Notes under the pieces: generated by a model
What the model saw: only the letters and a program-made list of their open reading frames with translations
Told to the model about the DNA's origin: nothing
Databases searched by the model: none
Translations under genes and position numbers: made by a program
In this document: piece by piece, positions 12,471-25,100 of the stretch
Position numbering within the stretch: position 1 is the stretch's first letter
Layout of the letters: the number at the start of each line of letters is the position of its first letter
Source: Elmis aenea
Lineage: Eukaryota; Arthropoda; Insecta; Coleoptera; Elmidae
DNA: 64,000 nt
Direction: 5' to 3'
Assembly (NCBI GenBank): GCA_947652605.1
Contig: OX393581.1
Location: forward strand, 5,212,640 to 5,276,639

Positions 12471-12570
12471 AAAATTTGAATTCTGCAGTTTTATTAAATA
12501 AACTACTTCTTTAAAAATAGTCTTTCACAAGTTTCCTATATTCATTGACGAACGTAATTAATATCTAATA

Positions 12571-12871
12571 CAGGGTGTTCTAAATTGGAGTCTCAGCAAG
12601 GAAGTCTTGCTTATTTTAAGGACTATTATACACCCTGATTGATTGGGACCAGGCATTAGAAATATATGGAGAATGAAAAAGAGTATTGATCTGAAATTTT
12701 GATTATAATCATACTGACATGATCTGTTTAATGAAAATATTTTCAACACGGCGAAACTTCCGGAAGTGCCGGAAGTTAACATCTACTTTCTTATTTCAAA
12801 TACAATAGAGACATTCTCCATGAATATAAAATAAAGTTGTAATAAAAGAAAATTAAATTTTGGACACCCTG
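12571..12871. mobile_element. MITE with TA target site (CAGGGTGTYC ends)
   Basis: A 301-bp non-coding element begins CAGGGTGTTC and ends GGACACCCTG. These are inverted copies of each other, and each end is bordered by TA. This is the pattern of a Tc1/mariner-type MITE. Its interior has no protein frame with a recognisable motif. Confidence 0.75.
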
Positions 12872-14255
12872 TAAGTAATGCATCGATTGCAAAAATTCCA
12901 GTATGAACTACAAAGGTTTCTTCTAGGCATAATCTCAATTTGAGCGTTTTCGTTTCAAAAATGGCGGTGGTAAATAATATTAAGCATCACGATGAAAATC
13001 AAAAAATTGTCAAAAAAGTCCAAAATTCTAAAAAAATTCATTTGAAAAAACACGTATATTTAATAAGTACGGAAAAGTTTATTTTTTCGACCCCAAATTT
13101 ATTTTCGCAAACCTTAGCACCGGCTCTGGGTGTAAGGATATTACTTTAAAAGGTCATTGGAAACTAAAAGGATATAACTTTTAATTTTATTTGCTTGTAA
13201 TCGTTACTTCTAAAGTGAGTTATTGCCCTTTCAATGTCAGACTGCATCTAAATTTTAATAAGAATATTTGCTTCAACAAAATTACACTCTGACCTTCAAA
13301 ACTATACTTATTTTATTGTGTTGCCCTTTGGACACATACGTACAGTAATATTTAAAAATATTTAAGTATCTGAGACGAAAAAATGGTTACGCTTTTATCT
13401 ATAACAACAATAACCTGTATTGTGTGAAATCCCAAATGTTTCCGACATCAAATGTTGCAATGGAAATGATTTTATAATCAACAAGTTAGTTGTAAATATT
13501 TTTTGACTTCTATGGCACAGTTTCAATATTTTTAGGTAGATGATTCATTGAAAGTCCCTTAATTATTTAAAGAGCAAAATATATCCAAAAAAATCTTATC
13601 CAAAATAGTTGTTCAGTGTTCATACGACTTTTGTTATATTCAATTATGTAAATTGGTTTAAATACATATTTAACTATATCATATATGTATAGACAAATTC
13701 TTATCAGACTACTACATAACAATAAGCAATTAAGTGATTACACCTGCTATTTTTTTAAAATCTTCTTTGTTTTTTGAGTTTGGCCTTATCTCTAAATATA
13801 CGGATGTGTTGTTGAACGAATTTAAAAAATTAGCCTTTACTTGATAGATTATTGTTTAAGTAACTATTGCTCAAACTCCTATGCACAACAGTTTAGAGTA
13901 AATATTGTTTTTTGTAAAGATTGAATCCCATATAACTATGTACATATTTTACTAGGCACTATTAAATTTGTGACGTTAGTGTTAAACAATAACAATATAT
14001 CACAACAAAAACGCATTTAAGTTGTTAATTTGTTACTGCCATACAAGGTAAATTGTTGCTGATTTGTCTAACTGAATACGTAATATTTTTAATATTCTGT
14101 ACTTTATATAATCTATAATACTTTCGGAGCATTTTGTGCTTTTTAACAAATCTATGGCTCATTTACAAAGCAATTTAAACTATTTTTATGAAATAGTATG
14201 AATTTTATTAGTTTAAGGAAACAATACTAAACAAAAGTCACCAACTCATAAGTTA
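12872..14255. other. Unassigned non-coding stretch
   Basis: A short frame at 12940-13149 is lysine-rich with no domain or splice partners, so I do not call it. The rest is A+T-rich with no clear terminal repeats. Confidence 0.5.
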
Positions 14256-14259
14256 CGCC

Positions 14260-14945
14260 AATTATGTAGCTATACAGGCAAGAACTTTGAAGGAACTGGG
14301 AGAGATCACAAGCAGAATGACAGAAGCTGCACAAAAATGGGATTAAGGATAAACGAAGATAAGACCAAGCTAATGAGAATAGGACAATAAATAATAAAAG
14401 AAAGGCTAGTGGTTGGGGAATTTGAGGAAGTAAATGAATTTGTGTACTTAGGGACACTACTCACAAACAGAATGGAAAAAGAAAAAGACATGAGCATGAG
14501 AATTCTGAAAGCAAACAAAAGTGCAGGAGCTTTAAATAACCTGATAAGAGCAAAACAGTTATCTAGGAGCACCAAACTACGTTTATATAAAACAATACTA
14601 AGACCTACAGCGATCTATGGGTGTGAGACCTGGGTACTGAACAGAAATGCAAAGGAAGCCCTAAGATAATTAGGAGAATAGTAGGTGGGAAGAGAACAGA
14701 TGAGGGATAAATAAGAAGAACGAACGAGGAGGAATATACAATTTTCAAAGAAGCGACCATAGGCAAAGTAATAAATGCCAGAAGAATACAATGGCTAGCA
14801 CATATTGAGAGAAGGGAGGACAGTAGAATAATAAACGAGATAGCGTGGAAAAAACCTACATACAAGAAAAAAAGAGGAAGACCCACAAAAAGATGGAGAG
14901 AAGCTGTGGAGGCAGAACTAAGAGAGAAAAACAATGATATGTGTA
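14260..14945 (+). mobile_element. LINE fragment: reverse transcriptase thumb and C-terminal tail
   Basis: The translated pieces follow the order of a non-LTR reverse transcriptase C-terminus. First comes RINEDKTKLM after the catalytic palm, then the thumb-region VNEFVYLGTLL, then TAIYGCETWVLN, and finally the basic tail RIQWLAHIERRED and KKRGRPTKRWREAVEAEL. At least two frameshifts or stops interrupt it near 14,330, 14,390 and 14,665. It is 5'-truncated, as is usual for LINEs, and inactive. Confidence 0.85.
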
Positions 14946-16194
14946 TTTTTTATACCACACAAACAGATTTGTTGGTAGTTTAGATTTATTTTAATACTTC
15001 TATCTTTTGACCAATATTTCATTACTAAAATTTACTCCTCCGATGCATATTGTTATTTAAAAAAATACTTTTTTTACAATTATGAAGAATTATGGGGGTG
15101 ACACTAAAAATTATCAAATAACAAAAAATAAGCATATGAATTAAATCAATATTTTAAATTTATATTTCGCTTTTATTGAGACGACCGACTACTGATTAGT
15201 AACAATAGAAAAATGTTGTATTATCATTTAAATTAAATCACAATACATTAACCTCTCAATATTAGCAACAATAAATATTTTTTTAGCAATATGATAAAAC
15301 TACGCACTTAGATTTCAAGTACTTCGTTTAAGCAAAATATTTTTAGTTAGTTACTCTTCTCTAATAGATAAGTAATCCCAACCACACTCTAGTCACGTGA
15401 ATCCTAAATTATCGATAATTGAATATTAATTTGATTTATACATAAAAAGAGCAACAAGTTTCATTTTTTTACCAAAAGTACGTAAAAAAATAATTAAAAA
15501 ATGTTATTACATTGTCCAATAAATCATATGGTAGCTAAATGGACTCTAAGTTAATGTGTTTAAAATAGTTTAAATCGATAAGGTAGCAAAGTCCAAAATA
15601 TCAGGGAATTTTATTCGATTATAACAGATTTAAGATTGCAGTTTTACTTGTAGAATTTCTTTAGTTAGGCTTCACAAATTATTGGAACGTATGTATGGAT
15701 GCCTGACTACTTTTAAATTGACTACATGGATATATATCCCAGGATGGTATATTATTGGTTTCCATCCTTTAAATTTAAATAAAAGATCCTTTCGAAAGTA
15801 TTTCAAAACATTAAAAGCAAGAAACTCAGTTCAATTATGAACCCATAAATGTGCTTGAATTATCTGAGAGATTCAATTTTGTAATATAAATAAGGTCCAT
15901 CAAAATCACTTATCTGGTTTCATGAAGCGTCTTCTGTGCAGCTTTGCTACTGAATAGGAGATGAGAGTCTCTAAACTGGTCGAGCACTACTACAAGAGAT
16001 GCTTCTTAAAAAATATAAGTGATTACTAGTTTTAAAAATTCATACATTTTTGCGAATTTTGTGTCGAATCAAGGTCAGTATATAGGGTGGTGTAAGTACC
16101 AAACAACTTTTATTCAAAACATTTTTCCCTAAAATGGATATTTACTGGGTATATAGCATATTCCATACCTTTTGGACACACTGTATGTATAGAG
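14946..16194. other. Unassigned non-coding stretch with a possible small MITE remnant
   Basis: There is no exon. Near 16,081-16,188 a short segment starts TATAGGGTGGTG and ends GGACACACTGTA. This is weakly inverted and similar in style to the CAGGGTGTYC MITE at 12571, but too degraded to bound firmly. Confidence 0.4.
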
Positions 16195-17230
16195 CTTCTT
16201 TTACAGGCCGTTTAGGCCCACAGCTCCGTGGTTTTGGTCTTCCAGTCTCTTATACCCTTTTCTTTTAAGTCTGATATAACTGCTTCTCTCCACCGTCTTC
16301 CCGGTCGACCTTCCTTTTTCTTGTAATATGGTGTTATCTAAGCTATCGTTTTTGGTTCATCCATCTGCCATTCTTTCGATATGACCCAGTTACTGTTATA
16401 TTTTCGCTTTTATTACTAAGTCAATAGCTGGTCCCTTGTAAATCTCATAAATTTCCCTGTTTGTTCTTCTCTCATATCCTTGTTCTGTTTTCCTTCTTCC
16501 CAACACTCTTCTAAGTATTTTCCTCTCCCATTTCTGCAATCTTTCCTGTGTTTTCTTATTCAGTATCCAAGTTTCCCATTTTTACCAATGTTATAGTTAT
16601 TTCAAGGGTTGCATTCTGCTAACTTTTTCCAATGGACGTAACTTTACATTTCTTCTAATTTAATTGTAACCCATCTTAAAAGCCTCCTCCACCAATCTGT
16701 TTACCGCGTGTTCTGATTCCTTTATATTTCTGGCTACAGTAGCGATATCGTCTGCATATTCCACTATTTGATGGCCCTTGTACATTTTATCTCCTCGCCG
16801 GTTCAGACTGCCGCTTCTTATTATCTTTTCTAGTGTTATGTTAAATAGTAAAGTTGAAAGGGGATCTCCTTGGCGTAATCCACTTCTCACTATGGAGTCT
16901 TCTGATGTTTGACCTTTCACCCTTACATTGCTTTATGTTGTTTTTAGAGTCATATTAATTAATCCTGCTAACTTTGAAGGTACTTGAAACTCTTTCAGAC
17001 TTTTTATCAATTTTGTTTATTGAAACGTAAGCCTTTTTGAAGTCAATAAAGAGCACCAATGCAGGAATGTTGTATTCATAGCAAATCATTAGCGTTTCCT
17101 TCATATTAAAAATCTGATCTATCGTTTCCTTTCCTTTTCTAAAACTGCCCGATATTCTCCTGTGGCTCAACTATGGCTTCTAGTATTTTTTTAATCAGAG
17201 TCGCTACTAATTTATATGTTACATCTAATA
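16195..17230 (-). mobile_element. LINE fragment: reverse transcriptase palm to C-terminal tail
   Basis: On the minus strand the order of motifs is that of a non-LTR reverse transcriptase. RISGSFRKGKETIDQIF is followed by motif A (LFIDFKKAYVS, with the usual FD changed to YV). Next are motif B (SGLRQGDPLSTLLFNITLE) and motif C (VEYADDIATVARN, the catalytic YADD). After a degraded stretch comes the tail EGRPGRRWREAVISDLKEKG with a stop codon. Frameshifts occur near 16,940 and again between 16,350 and 16,660. It is a dead copy of a family whose tail resembles, but is not identical to, the fragment at 14260-14945. Confidence 0.87.
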
Positions 17231-19384
17231 GAGATATGCCTCTATAGTATAGTATCTCAGTATATATATGTATTATTCCTGATAATACAAGTGCTTTAAT
17301 ACGGCCTTTTTACCCAAAGAAAATGAAATATCGACGAACAGTAACGAGCTCGCGAGGCTCATAGAAGTTCAAAGTGGACCCAATACATTTTAAATTCAGA
17401 TTATCTGACTATTTGAGCTATGAAGAACTCGATATCCATTACATCACAAAAATTTGCGCAAAGGACTTAACCAAGGCTTTATAAATAGTAGTTACTTCAA
17501 ATAAAGGTTTTGTTAAAGACTCCGTGCTGTCTGAAACACTTGATAAATGCCTTTAAGTAATCGCCGATTGTGATAAATGAATTCACAGAAGCTTATCACG
17601 AAATAACTAATAATACCATAGTTCTATGCAGGATTTTATTTTGTAGTATATGTATACATATATAACATTGTATTTATTTTATTTTATTATCGTTCTCAGT
17701 TTAACTCCAAGATTACTTGGTGGGTACATAGTAATAACTTCAGCTAAAAATTCTTTTTCCAAGGAATAATATTTTCTAGAAATGCTGGACCAGTTTTTGA
17801 ACTCTTGCCTCTAAGTCATTTTTGAAACTGGTTTAGCATTTTTTAAAACAATTCTTTATAAATAAGATTAAGTTTTTAATTAAACTAATTTGTATTACAT
17901 AAATTTACTTAAATAATTCAAGCAACTTGTTTAATTAGTTTATTTATTTACAACTGAGTACGGCGGTGCAATGAGCACTTCACAATAACTATTAAATGGA
18001 ATAAAACATGTTTTTTTTAAATACACAGAATATGGCATATTATTTACAACTCCTTTCCGACTTCCTTATGTGGTACCGACAACAGTCGACAGAAAAAATA
18101 TATAAAAGTTAGCAATAATACTTGGAATTTACAAGTAAACAGACATACACATGTTTGTAATTATTGGTAGTCACAAATAACGTTCGTGTTTGGATGTGTT
18201 TTAATAAAAATATCTTTACTGGCAAGCTTAAACTTAAGAAAGTAAAAACATCTTTAATAACTGCGTACAAAATTTTTCATTTTCATAGCAGAAACAATTG
18301 TTGTTCAGAATCAGCAATTAATGTAAATATTTAATACAATTAGACGACTACACACAGTGTTTTATTTTGTTGCAATACATGTATTCTACTGAAATGTTCT
18401 TTTTAAAGGATTTTTTTGTTTCTTCTCGAAGGTAAATAGTATTGTTTCGACTTACCCAACAATCTATAACTGCAATAAATGCAGAATATAAACTAACTTT
18501 GATAAAGTTTGTACGAAATTGTAATATTTTCTTCAATGTAAAATTTACAATGGTATAAAAGGGGTTGCTGCACATATTTAAAATCTGTGCTCTTTCTATT
18601 ATTTAGCATAAAATTTAGCAACTTTATTAAATGTAAACCTAACCTAACCTACGCTTTAGCTCTTATAATAAGTGAGATCCTGGGAAACGAATATATCCGT
18701 GTGTGTATTTTTAGCCAAAGGCAATAAAGTATAATAAAAGATTTATCTACAGAATAAAACATTAGTTTATCTTTAAATATATCGAAAAAAAAAAAAAAAA
18801 AAATTTTCATGTTGAAAGGAGTTCTGTTTTAGCACGCGCCAAGCAAGAACAACCTTTTTGCCACCATTAAACCAATTAACATTACTTGACGTTTCCATAT
18901 TAATGAATATTGGACGATTTTGCTCATTAATCATAATGCTACTAATATATGGCGCGTGTTTTACAATTATGTATGAAAACATGTTGCAAATCTGTTGCCA
19001 ATTCAAGGTAAGGAGTTTTGCACAAACAGTAATAAATTAAAATGAAGTCGCTTTAGTAATTATGTGATTACATGATTATATGACTAGACTGTTCATAAAT
19101 TGAGGTATAAATCAAACGTCTTAATATTATTATAAGTTATTCGATGGTGTAGGTTTAAGTGGTCAGTACCCAATGCAAATTGTTCGATTCTTTTTATGGA
19201 ACCGCATCTTTAATAGTCGTCTTTACGTGGGAGGAAAATTAGGATACGCGGGACATTTACCATAAATATTGCACAAAGGCTACTACGTGAACATCTCATT
19301 TTCCATATTCGAAGAGTGGCAAAGGAATGTTTACAGAAAAGTCGATGGAAAAAAATAATTGAATAGGTTCTAAAATCTATTTGG
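17231..19384. other. Unassigned non-coding stretch
   Basis: I see no supported exon or RNA gene. A 20-base A run lies at about 18,785-18,803. Near 18,640 a CCTAACCTAACCT string belongs to a degraded copy of the ATTATAATAAGCGAGATCC repeat family found later in the window. Confidence 0.45.
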
Positions 19385-19965
19385 ATATATGGTCTTAGTC
19401 GCAGAAACAAAAAAGAATCTGCAACATAATCTAGAAACTCTAAACCAGGAATTGGAAAACATTAAAATGAAAATAAATACCGAAAAAACTAAAACTATGA
19501 TCGTTACAACAGCGAACAAAATGCATTACTTTAAATGGGCTTAGATTGGAACAGGTGGAAAGCTTTAAATATTTAGGAGTGATCATAGAGAAAAATGGAA
19601 GAATGGACAAGGAAATAAGCGAAAGGACAGGAAATGTGGGCAGAATATTTAACAGTTTAAGAACAACATTTTTGGAAATAGAGAATCCCAAAACGAACAA
19701 AAGTAGAAGTGATCAAAGAATTAGTAACTCCGGCACTTTTATACGGAAGTGAAACGTGGACACTTACAAATTAAAATAATAGCCGAGTGAATGTTGCAGA
19801 TATGAGGTTTTTAAGAAAAATCCAAGGAAAAACAAAAAAAGATAGAATCAGAAACGAAGCATATACGTAGAAAACAATTAAAGATATAATCAGTTGAAAC
19901 AAAAATACAAGGAAGACAGCTCGGATGGTTGGGTCACATTTATAGGCATATAAATGCTGGATCAG
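19385..19965 (+). mobile_element. LINE fragment, family X, copy 1 (reverse transcriptase thumb)
   Basis: The translation contains INTEKTKTMIV, then EQVESFKYLGVIIEKNG and KEISERTGNVGRIFNSL. These are the post-palm thumb motifs of a non-LTR reverse transcriptase. Frameshifts separate the pieces. The same protein segment, with a few substitutions, occurs on the minus strand at 31405-32130, so both derive from one LINE family. Confidence 0.82.
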
Positions 19966-20689
19966 TTTGAAAACTGATGAAGAGGCGAGCTTTTCGCATT
20001 TCTACTAGAGATCCTTCTAATTGGCGATTTTAATTAAACTGATTAACATTAATAACTTAATTACTAAAATAATTCAAGCATTTATGAGTACTTATCTCTG
20101 CAGGTAAGTGCCTTTAATTGTAAACATTTCGTTGCTTAAGAGGTTTTATGTGACATACAATTTTATGTGCCTAATTAAAAATTACATTATAAGGGTTTTT
20201 GTTCAATTTTAAATTCTAAACAGTTTCATAGAATGGTCAGCATTAGAAACTTTGTTGACTTAACATAAAAAATACCATTAACTGTGTTTTTACACATTGA
20301 ATAAATTATTACATAGGAAACAGTCATATAAATTAAAAATAGCTATGTATTGGCAAAATTGACTACATTTGATGTAAATCCTATTATGATAAAAAAAAAC
20401 ATTACTATACCTATTACAATAATTGACTTTGCAAATGAATGTTTAATTACATGTCTATTTTCACATACAAATTATTCATTTTACAAACTTGTTTCCAGAA
20501 TTATATTCAATAAAATGTGTTCCAAAAAAGTAAAGTGATGAAGTAGTTTCTAAAACAGTTTTTTTTTAAATCAAATTTTAGAGTTGATACATTAAAAAAA
20601 AAAAACCTTTATATGCTTAAGTTTTAATTTTGTTTTCTTATCATGTATTGTGCTCCATCTAAAAGTAAATGGATTACTAGACGAAGACA

Positions 20690-20845
20690 CATACCTGTAT
20701 GAATATATGTTTAAACCGTTAATAGAAAATTGGGTCACTTATGGGTCGAACGTTTGGACGATTAAAAAAAAAAGTAAGAGCAGTAGAAAATAGCTTTTGG
20801 CGAAGATGTTGCGGCTTACCAATACACGATCATGTAAGGCACTAA
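20690..20845 (+). mobile_element. Small LINE reverse-transcriptase tail fragment
   Basis: The segment reads like a LINE C-terminus (ENWVTYGSNVWTI, then a FWRRCCGLPIHDHVR zinc-knuckle-like stretch). It stops abruptly where a jockey-type fragment begins, so two unrelated LINE pieces abut here. Confidence 0.6.
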
Positions 20846-21290
20846 ATACGAGGGTCAGTCCATATGTACGTTTCTATCCAAAACAAACTACTCCTATACA
20901 AACAGGTGCTCAAGCCTGTTTGGACATATGGACTACAATTATGGGGCTGTACCAAAAAAAAGCAACTACAGCTGTCCTTAAAAATTCCAAAACCGTATAT
21001 TAATGAGCATAGTAAATGTTCCTTGGTATGTTCGGAACAGCGATTTACACCTCGAACTCCAGGTTGAATCTGTCCAGGAAGAAATTAAAAAAGCTGCCAA
21101 CAGCCATGAGGAGAGGCTCCACAGACGTTCCAACATTTAAGTGCTCCAACTTCTCGATAATCAAAAACTAGTGCGTAGGCTCAAAAGGATTAAACCCTTT
21201 GAACTTGTGCAGACTGGAAGTGTACAAAAGCAGAGTACAGTGCTATGTAGTCACAGTACTGTAGTGATTAGATTGTAATCGTGACTAGGG
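20846..21290 (+). mobile_element. Jockey-type LINE 3' fragment
   Basis: A frame at 20,864 gives QNKLLLYKQVLKPVWTYG and LQLWGCTKKK, the characteristic end of the jockey-clade reverse transcriptase. It is followed by frameshifted remains of the APWYCRN / HEERL region and a RLKRIKPFEL-like C-terminus near 21,180-21,210. The better-preserved element at 23185-24715 shows the same order of motifs. Confidence 0.78.
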
Positions 21291-22107
21291 TTGACCATTG
21301 GCGACATCCAGAGATCCAGACTCAAAAATAAACGTAGCAAATTGGGGCAAGTTAAATTGTTTATTAATCTGTAGCATTAGGTCCATTGCAAATTTTAAGT
21401 AAACAAAAAAAAACTTAACGAAATTTTCTTTTTGGCCCGAGTTAAGTTTTTCATTTTCGATTGGTAATCAAAAGTGATAAGGTGAGGCTGATAATTTAAC
21501 GCGAAGAAAGTAAAATTTTTGAGAAAAAAAAAAACTAGGTACCTAATTATTTTATCACTCAACCCTTTGCTAAACGTTCGTAGCACGAACATATGACTAA
21601 TAGTTAAACATTTTTAGCATTAAAACGATTTTCCTACAACTTTTACTCGATCCTAATCCAAATAACAACTCTCAATGATAACAAGTACATTTAAATAACG
21701 ATTATTAGCATTGAAATATTGATAAATTAAATGATTATGGTTTATTTCTTGTTTGATTTGAACTTTGACACGCTTAAATGATCGGTTGGAGAGAGTTTTT
21801 ATAACGAATAATTGACACATTTCTGCATTTTCCTTGAATCATTTGCGAGATAAAAAATATTCGTACCAACCGACCATAAGAAATTAAGTGGTACGTGGAC
21901 TACTACTAATTATAAAAAAAATATAATCGCGGAATAGCGGAACCAAGAAGTGGGGATAGGCCGCAAGTTAGCCGCGTTTTCTTGATTATGATTCAGTTGA
22001 CTCGCGGATTTTAAATCGATGGCAATTCCAGCAGTTGCTTAAATATCACAAGCGCAACGAACACGTTTTTTAAAGTTTAGTTTAAATAAGCGCGCGGATT
22101 GGTAACA
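21291..22107. other. 5' flank of the IRAG/LRMP-like gene
   Basis: This is non-coding sequence leading to the first coding exon. The last ~150 bp become relatively G+C-rich (the GCGCGCGGATT region just before the ATG), which would suit a 5' UTR or core promoter. I see no convincing TATA box. Confidence 0.4.
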
Positions 22108-25100
22108 ATGAACGATATGGCTTCGCGACACGCAAATTCGAAGGTGCCACCAACTCTGGAACTCAACAACAATACGTCCGCCGTGGATATTACATTGCAT
22201 GCCTTAGATAACGCCTACTTGAGGCAAAGAAACGTGTCGCTATCGAGTGCTTCGAGTACAAATTCTGACACGAGCGAAGAACCAGATGTTACATCACCGA
22301 CTGATGTTAAACCCGCGGTCAGCGCTGAACATGATCCCGATAAGGTAATTTCGCCGTTTTTAAAAATTTACGTTGTTTTTATCGGCGACCTTCAATACCC
22401 ACGAACCCACGATACACTTTTGAACGCCATGAATTAAACATAGATATTATATAACACCCACACTTGTCAACAGAGTTAGTTTATTGTTTGTCCTAATTCG
22501 TAAAGAAAGCCAATGCAGAGTCACAATCAACAAGCTAACAAGCGAGAAAGCGTTGACCTTTTGGTCAAAATTGTATTTTCGGAAATTCTAAATACGCTTT
22601 GGTTAAAACTATTAACATAAATAAGACATAAATACTCGCGACACGTTTAAAGAAGTCTTGCACTATGTCTTAACAAAGCTGTTTTCTGCTACTGAAGCGA
22701 TGATTTTAAAAGTTTGTCAATTTGAGTTGTTATGTTCAACCTAAGGCAAAAAATAAACTACCATCTGAAGAATTTTTCAATTATTCAAGAGATTTATACA
22801 AATGTAATATAAACAAAGCAGGTTAAACATTGCTTGCCCTATCCTTACAATGACCATACATCCTTTATTATAAAGGACAGTCCTCTAGATTGATATATTT
22901 TTGAAAAATTCAAGTTTGTCCTTTATTTTAACAAAATATGCGGCAATAAATTAATTAGTTTATTATGCCGGCCACAGATACATATTTTTTGTTAAATTTA
23001 AACTTATAGAGTTTATATCAATGCAATCTGGTCTTTGAGACCAAGGAGCAGTTTAACTCTAGCCTAAATTAATAATGTTGAAACGTAGTCTAAGATTTAC
23101 CCAATAGTAGTCCTTAGTTTGCTAATATATAAGTACACCAATTATTAACGTGCACACTTCCGCACAGGCTCTGCTTTTAAACGTTTGCTTAAGCTTAAAC
23201 TAACTCAAAAGGTTTAACCCTGGTAAGTCTTCTTAGTAATCCTGTGGTGTCCAGGAGCTGGATCGTCTCGACGTTTACATGTTGACGGAGCCTTTCTTCG
23301 TGGCTCTTGGCAAACTTCTTAATGGTGTTGGTTACAATGTCCATGTTGAGGTCCCGATGTATGTCATTATTTCTGCAATACCAAGGTGCATCAGCGATGT
23401 TCCTTAGTGTTTTGTTCTGGAATCTCTGGATGATCTGAATATTACTCTGTTTGGTGCATCCCCATAGCTGTTCCCATATGTCCATACAGGCTTTAAAAGT
23501 TGCTTGTTAAGCAAAAGTTGATTATGTAGGGACTGAGAGGAATTCCTCCCGATTAACCAGTACATTTTTTTATATAATGATACCCATTTCTTCTCTTCTT
23601 GACATGAGCCTCCAGCGTAGCTTAACGTCCAATGTAATACCTAAGTATTTAGCTGTGTTGGACTATGGGATTTGTTTATTATTTAAGTTGATTAGTACAT
23701 GTTCAATTCTCTTGTTGGTGAAATTGAAATGTACTTAGTTTCTTTTAACTGTATGCGCCATGTTTTTGTCCAGTTGTTGATCTGATTGGCAGCCGCTTGT
23801 AATTTCTCGAATGATTCTATATTGTTTCTTCCTACTGCTAAAATAGCCGTGTCGTCGGCAAAGGTCGCTATAGTATTGTTTTCTTACTTTGGAATATCAC
23901 AAGTATACAACAGGTATAGAACCGGACCTAGTACGCTTCCTTGTGGAACTCCTGTTTTAATTTCTTTAAGTTCTGAATAAGATTCTTCTTGCTTTATTCT
24001 GAAGTGACTCTCTGAGATGTAGGACTGAAGAATTTGGGAGTATTGTTTTGGAGGGAGCGATCTTAGTTTATAATTTAAACCATCATGCCACACTTTGTCG
24101 AAAGCCTGCGCTACGTCTAGAAAGACAGTAGAACAAACTTTCTTTTCTTCTAGGGCTTTTTCTATGACATTCGTAATTCTATGCATCTACTTGGTCAGTA
24201 GGTGAACGTTAATTTCTAAATCCAAATTGATTAGTCCTTTTTCTTCTATGTATTATCGGTTTCATTCTTTTGAGCAACAGCTTTTCGAACAGTTCTGATA
24301 GCTATACCAGGCAATAATGAGATTGGCCGGTAAGATGAAACTTCATAGGAAGGTTTCTCCAATTTAGGGATCATAATCACCTCTTCAACTTTCCACAGCC
24401 TAGGTACATACTTGATCCTAAAGGTAGCATTTATTAGGGTAGTCAGTTTTACTATGGCTTTCATTGGGAGATGTCTTAGCACTTCACCAATAATAAAATC
24501 AAACCCAGGGGCTTTTTTCGGGTTAATATTATCTTTAATTTCAGTAATTACTTCGTCAAGTGTTGTAAGTCTGATTTCATTGTTTTCTTGTAGAATGGCT
24601 TCCCAATCAGGAGCTTCCTCGTTTTCTCCATGTGGTTGGAATGTTTTTTCTAAATGATTTGCGAATGTTTTGGCTTTTTGTTCACAATTTTGGGCCCATT
24701 TTGTGAGCAAATTATTGTTTAAATTTATTTATAATAATTATTTTTACAATCCATTTTTAAAAGATTTTCCGTGATTCATGTTTTAAATTTGTTGGAAAAT
24801 ATAAGTGGCAATAATTTTCTCATTGTTTGTTCATTTAAAAAGATTTCTTTTTAAAAAAAATTATAGAAGCAAATACTTTTTGGGCTATTTTGTAATTACC
24901 TTGTTGCTTACTATCTACACAATTCACTTACAATCAACTTATATTGTGGAATAATTTTGCAATATTATTTCACATCTAATAATTATATACTACCTATTAA
25001 AAGAAATTTAAAAATGATATATGTGTCCCATTAGTCTACACTATAATTAAGTTGTTCATGACTACATAATTTTAAACACCTCATTCAATATTAACATAGC

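Noticed and set aside
12940..13149. Lysine-rich 69-codon frame, possible small basic protein
   Set aside because: The composition follows from A-rich DNA, and no homology-like motif or promoter was seen.
16660..17170. Host gene candidate with a YADD motif
   Set aside because: Motifs A, B and C in order, with frameshifts and a LINE-type tail, show that it is a dead retrotransposon.
18635..18660. CCTAACCTAACCT, similar to the insect telomere repeat
   Set aside because: There are only about three units, and the flanks match the ATTATAATAAGCGAG repeat family, so it is an interstitial coincidence.
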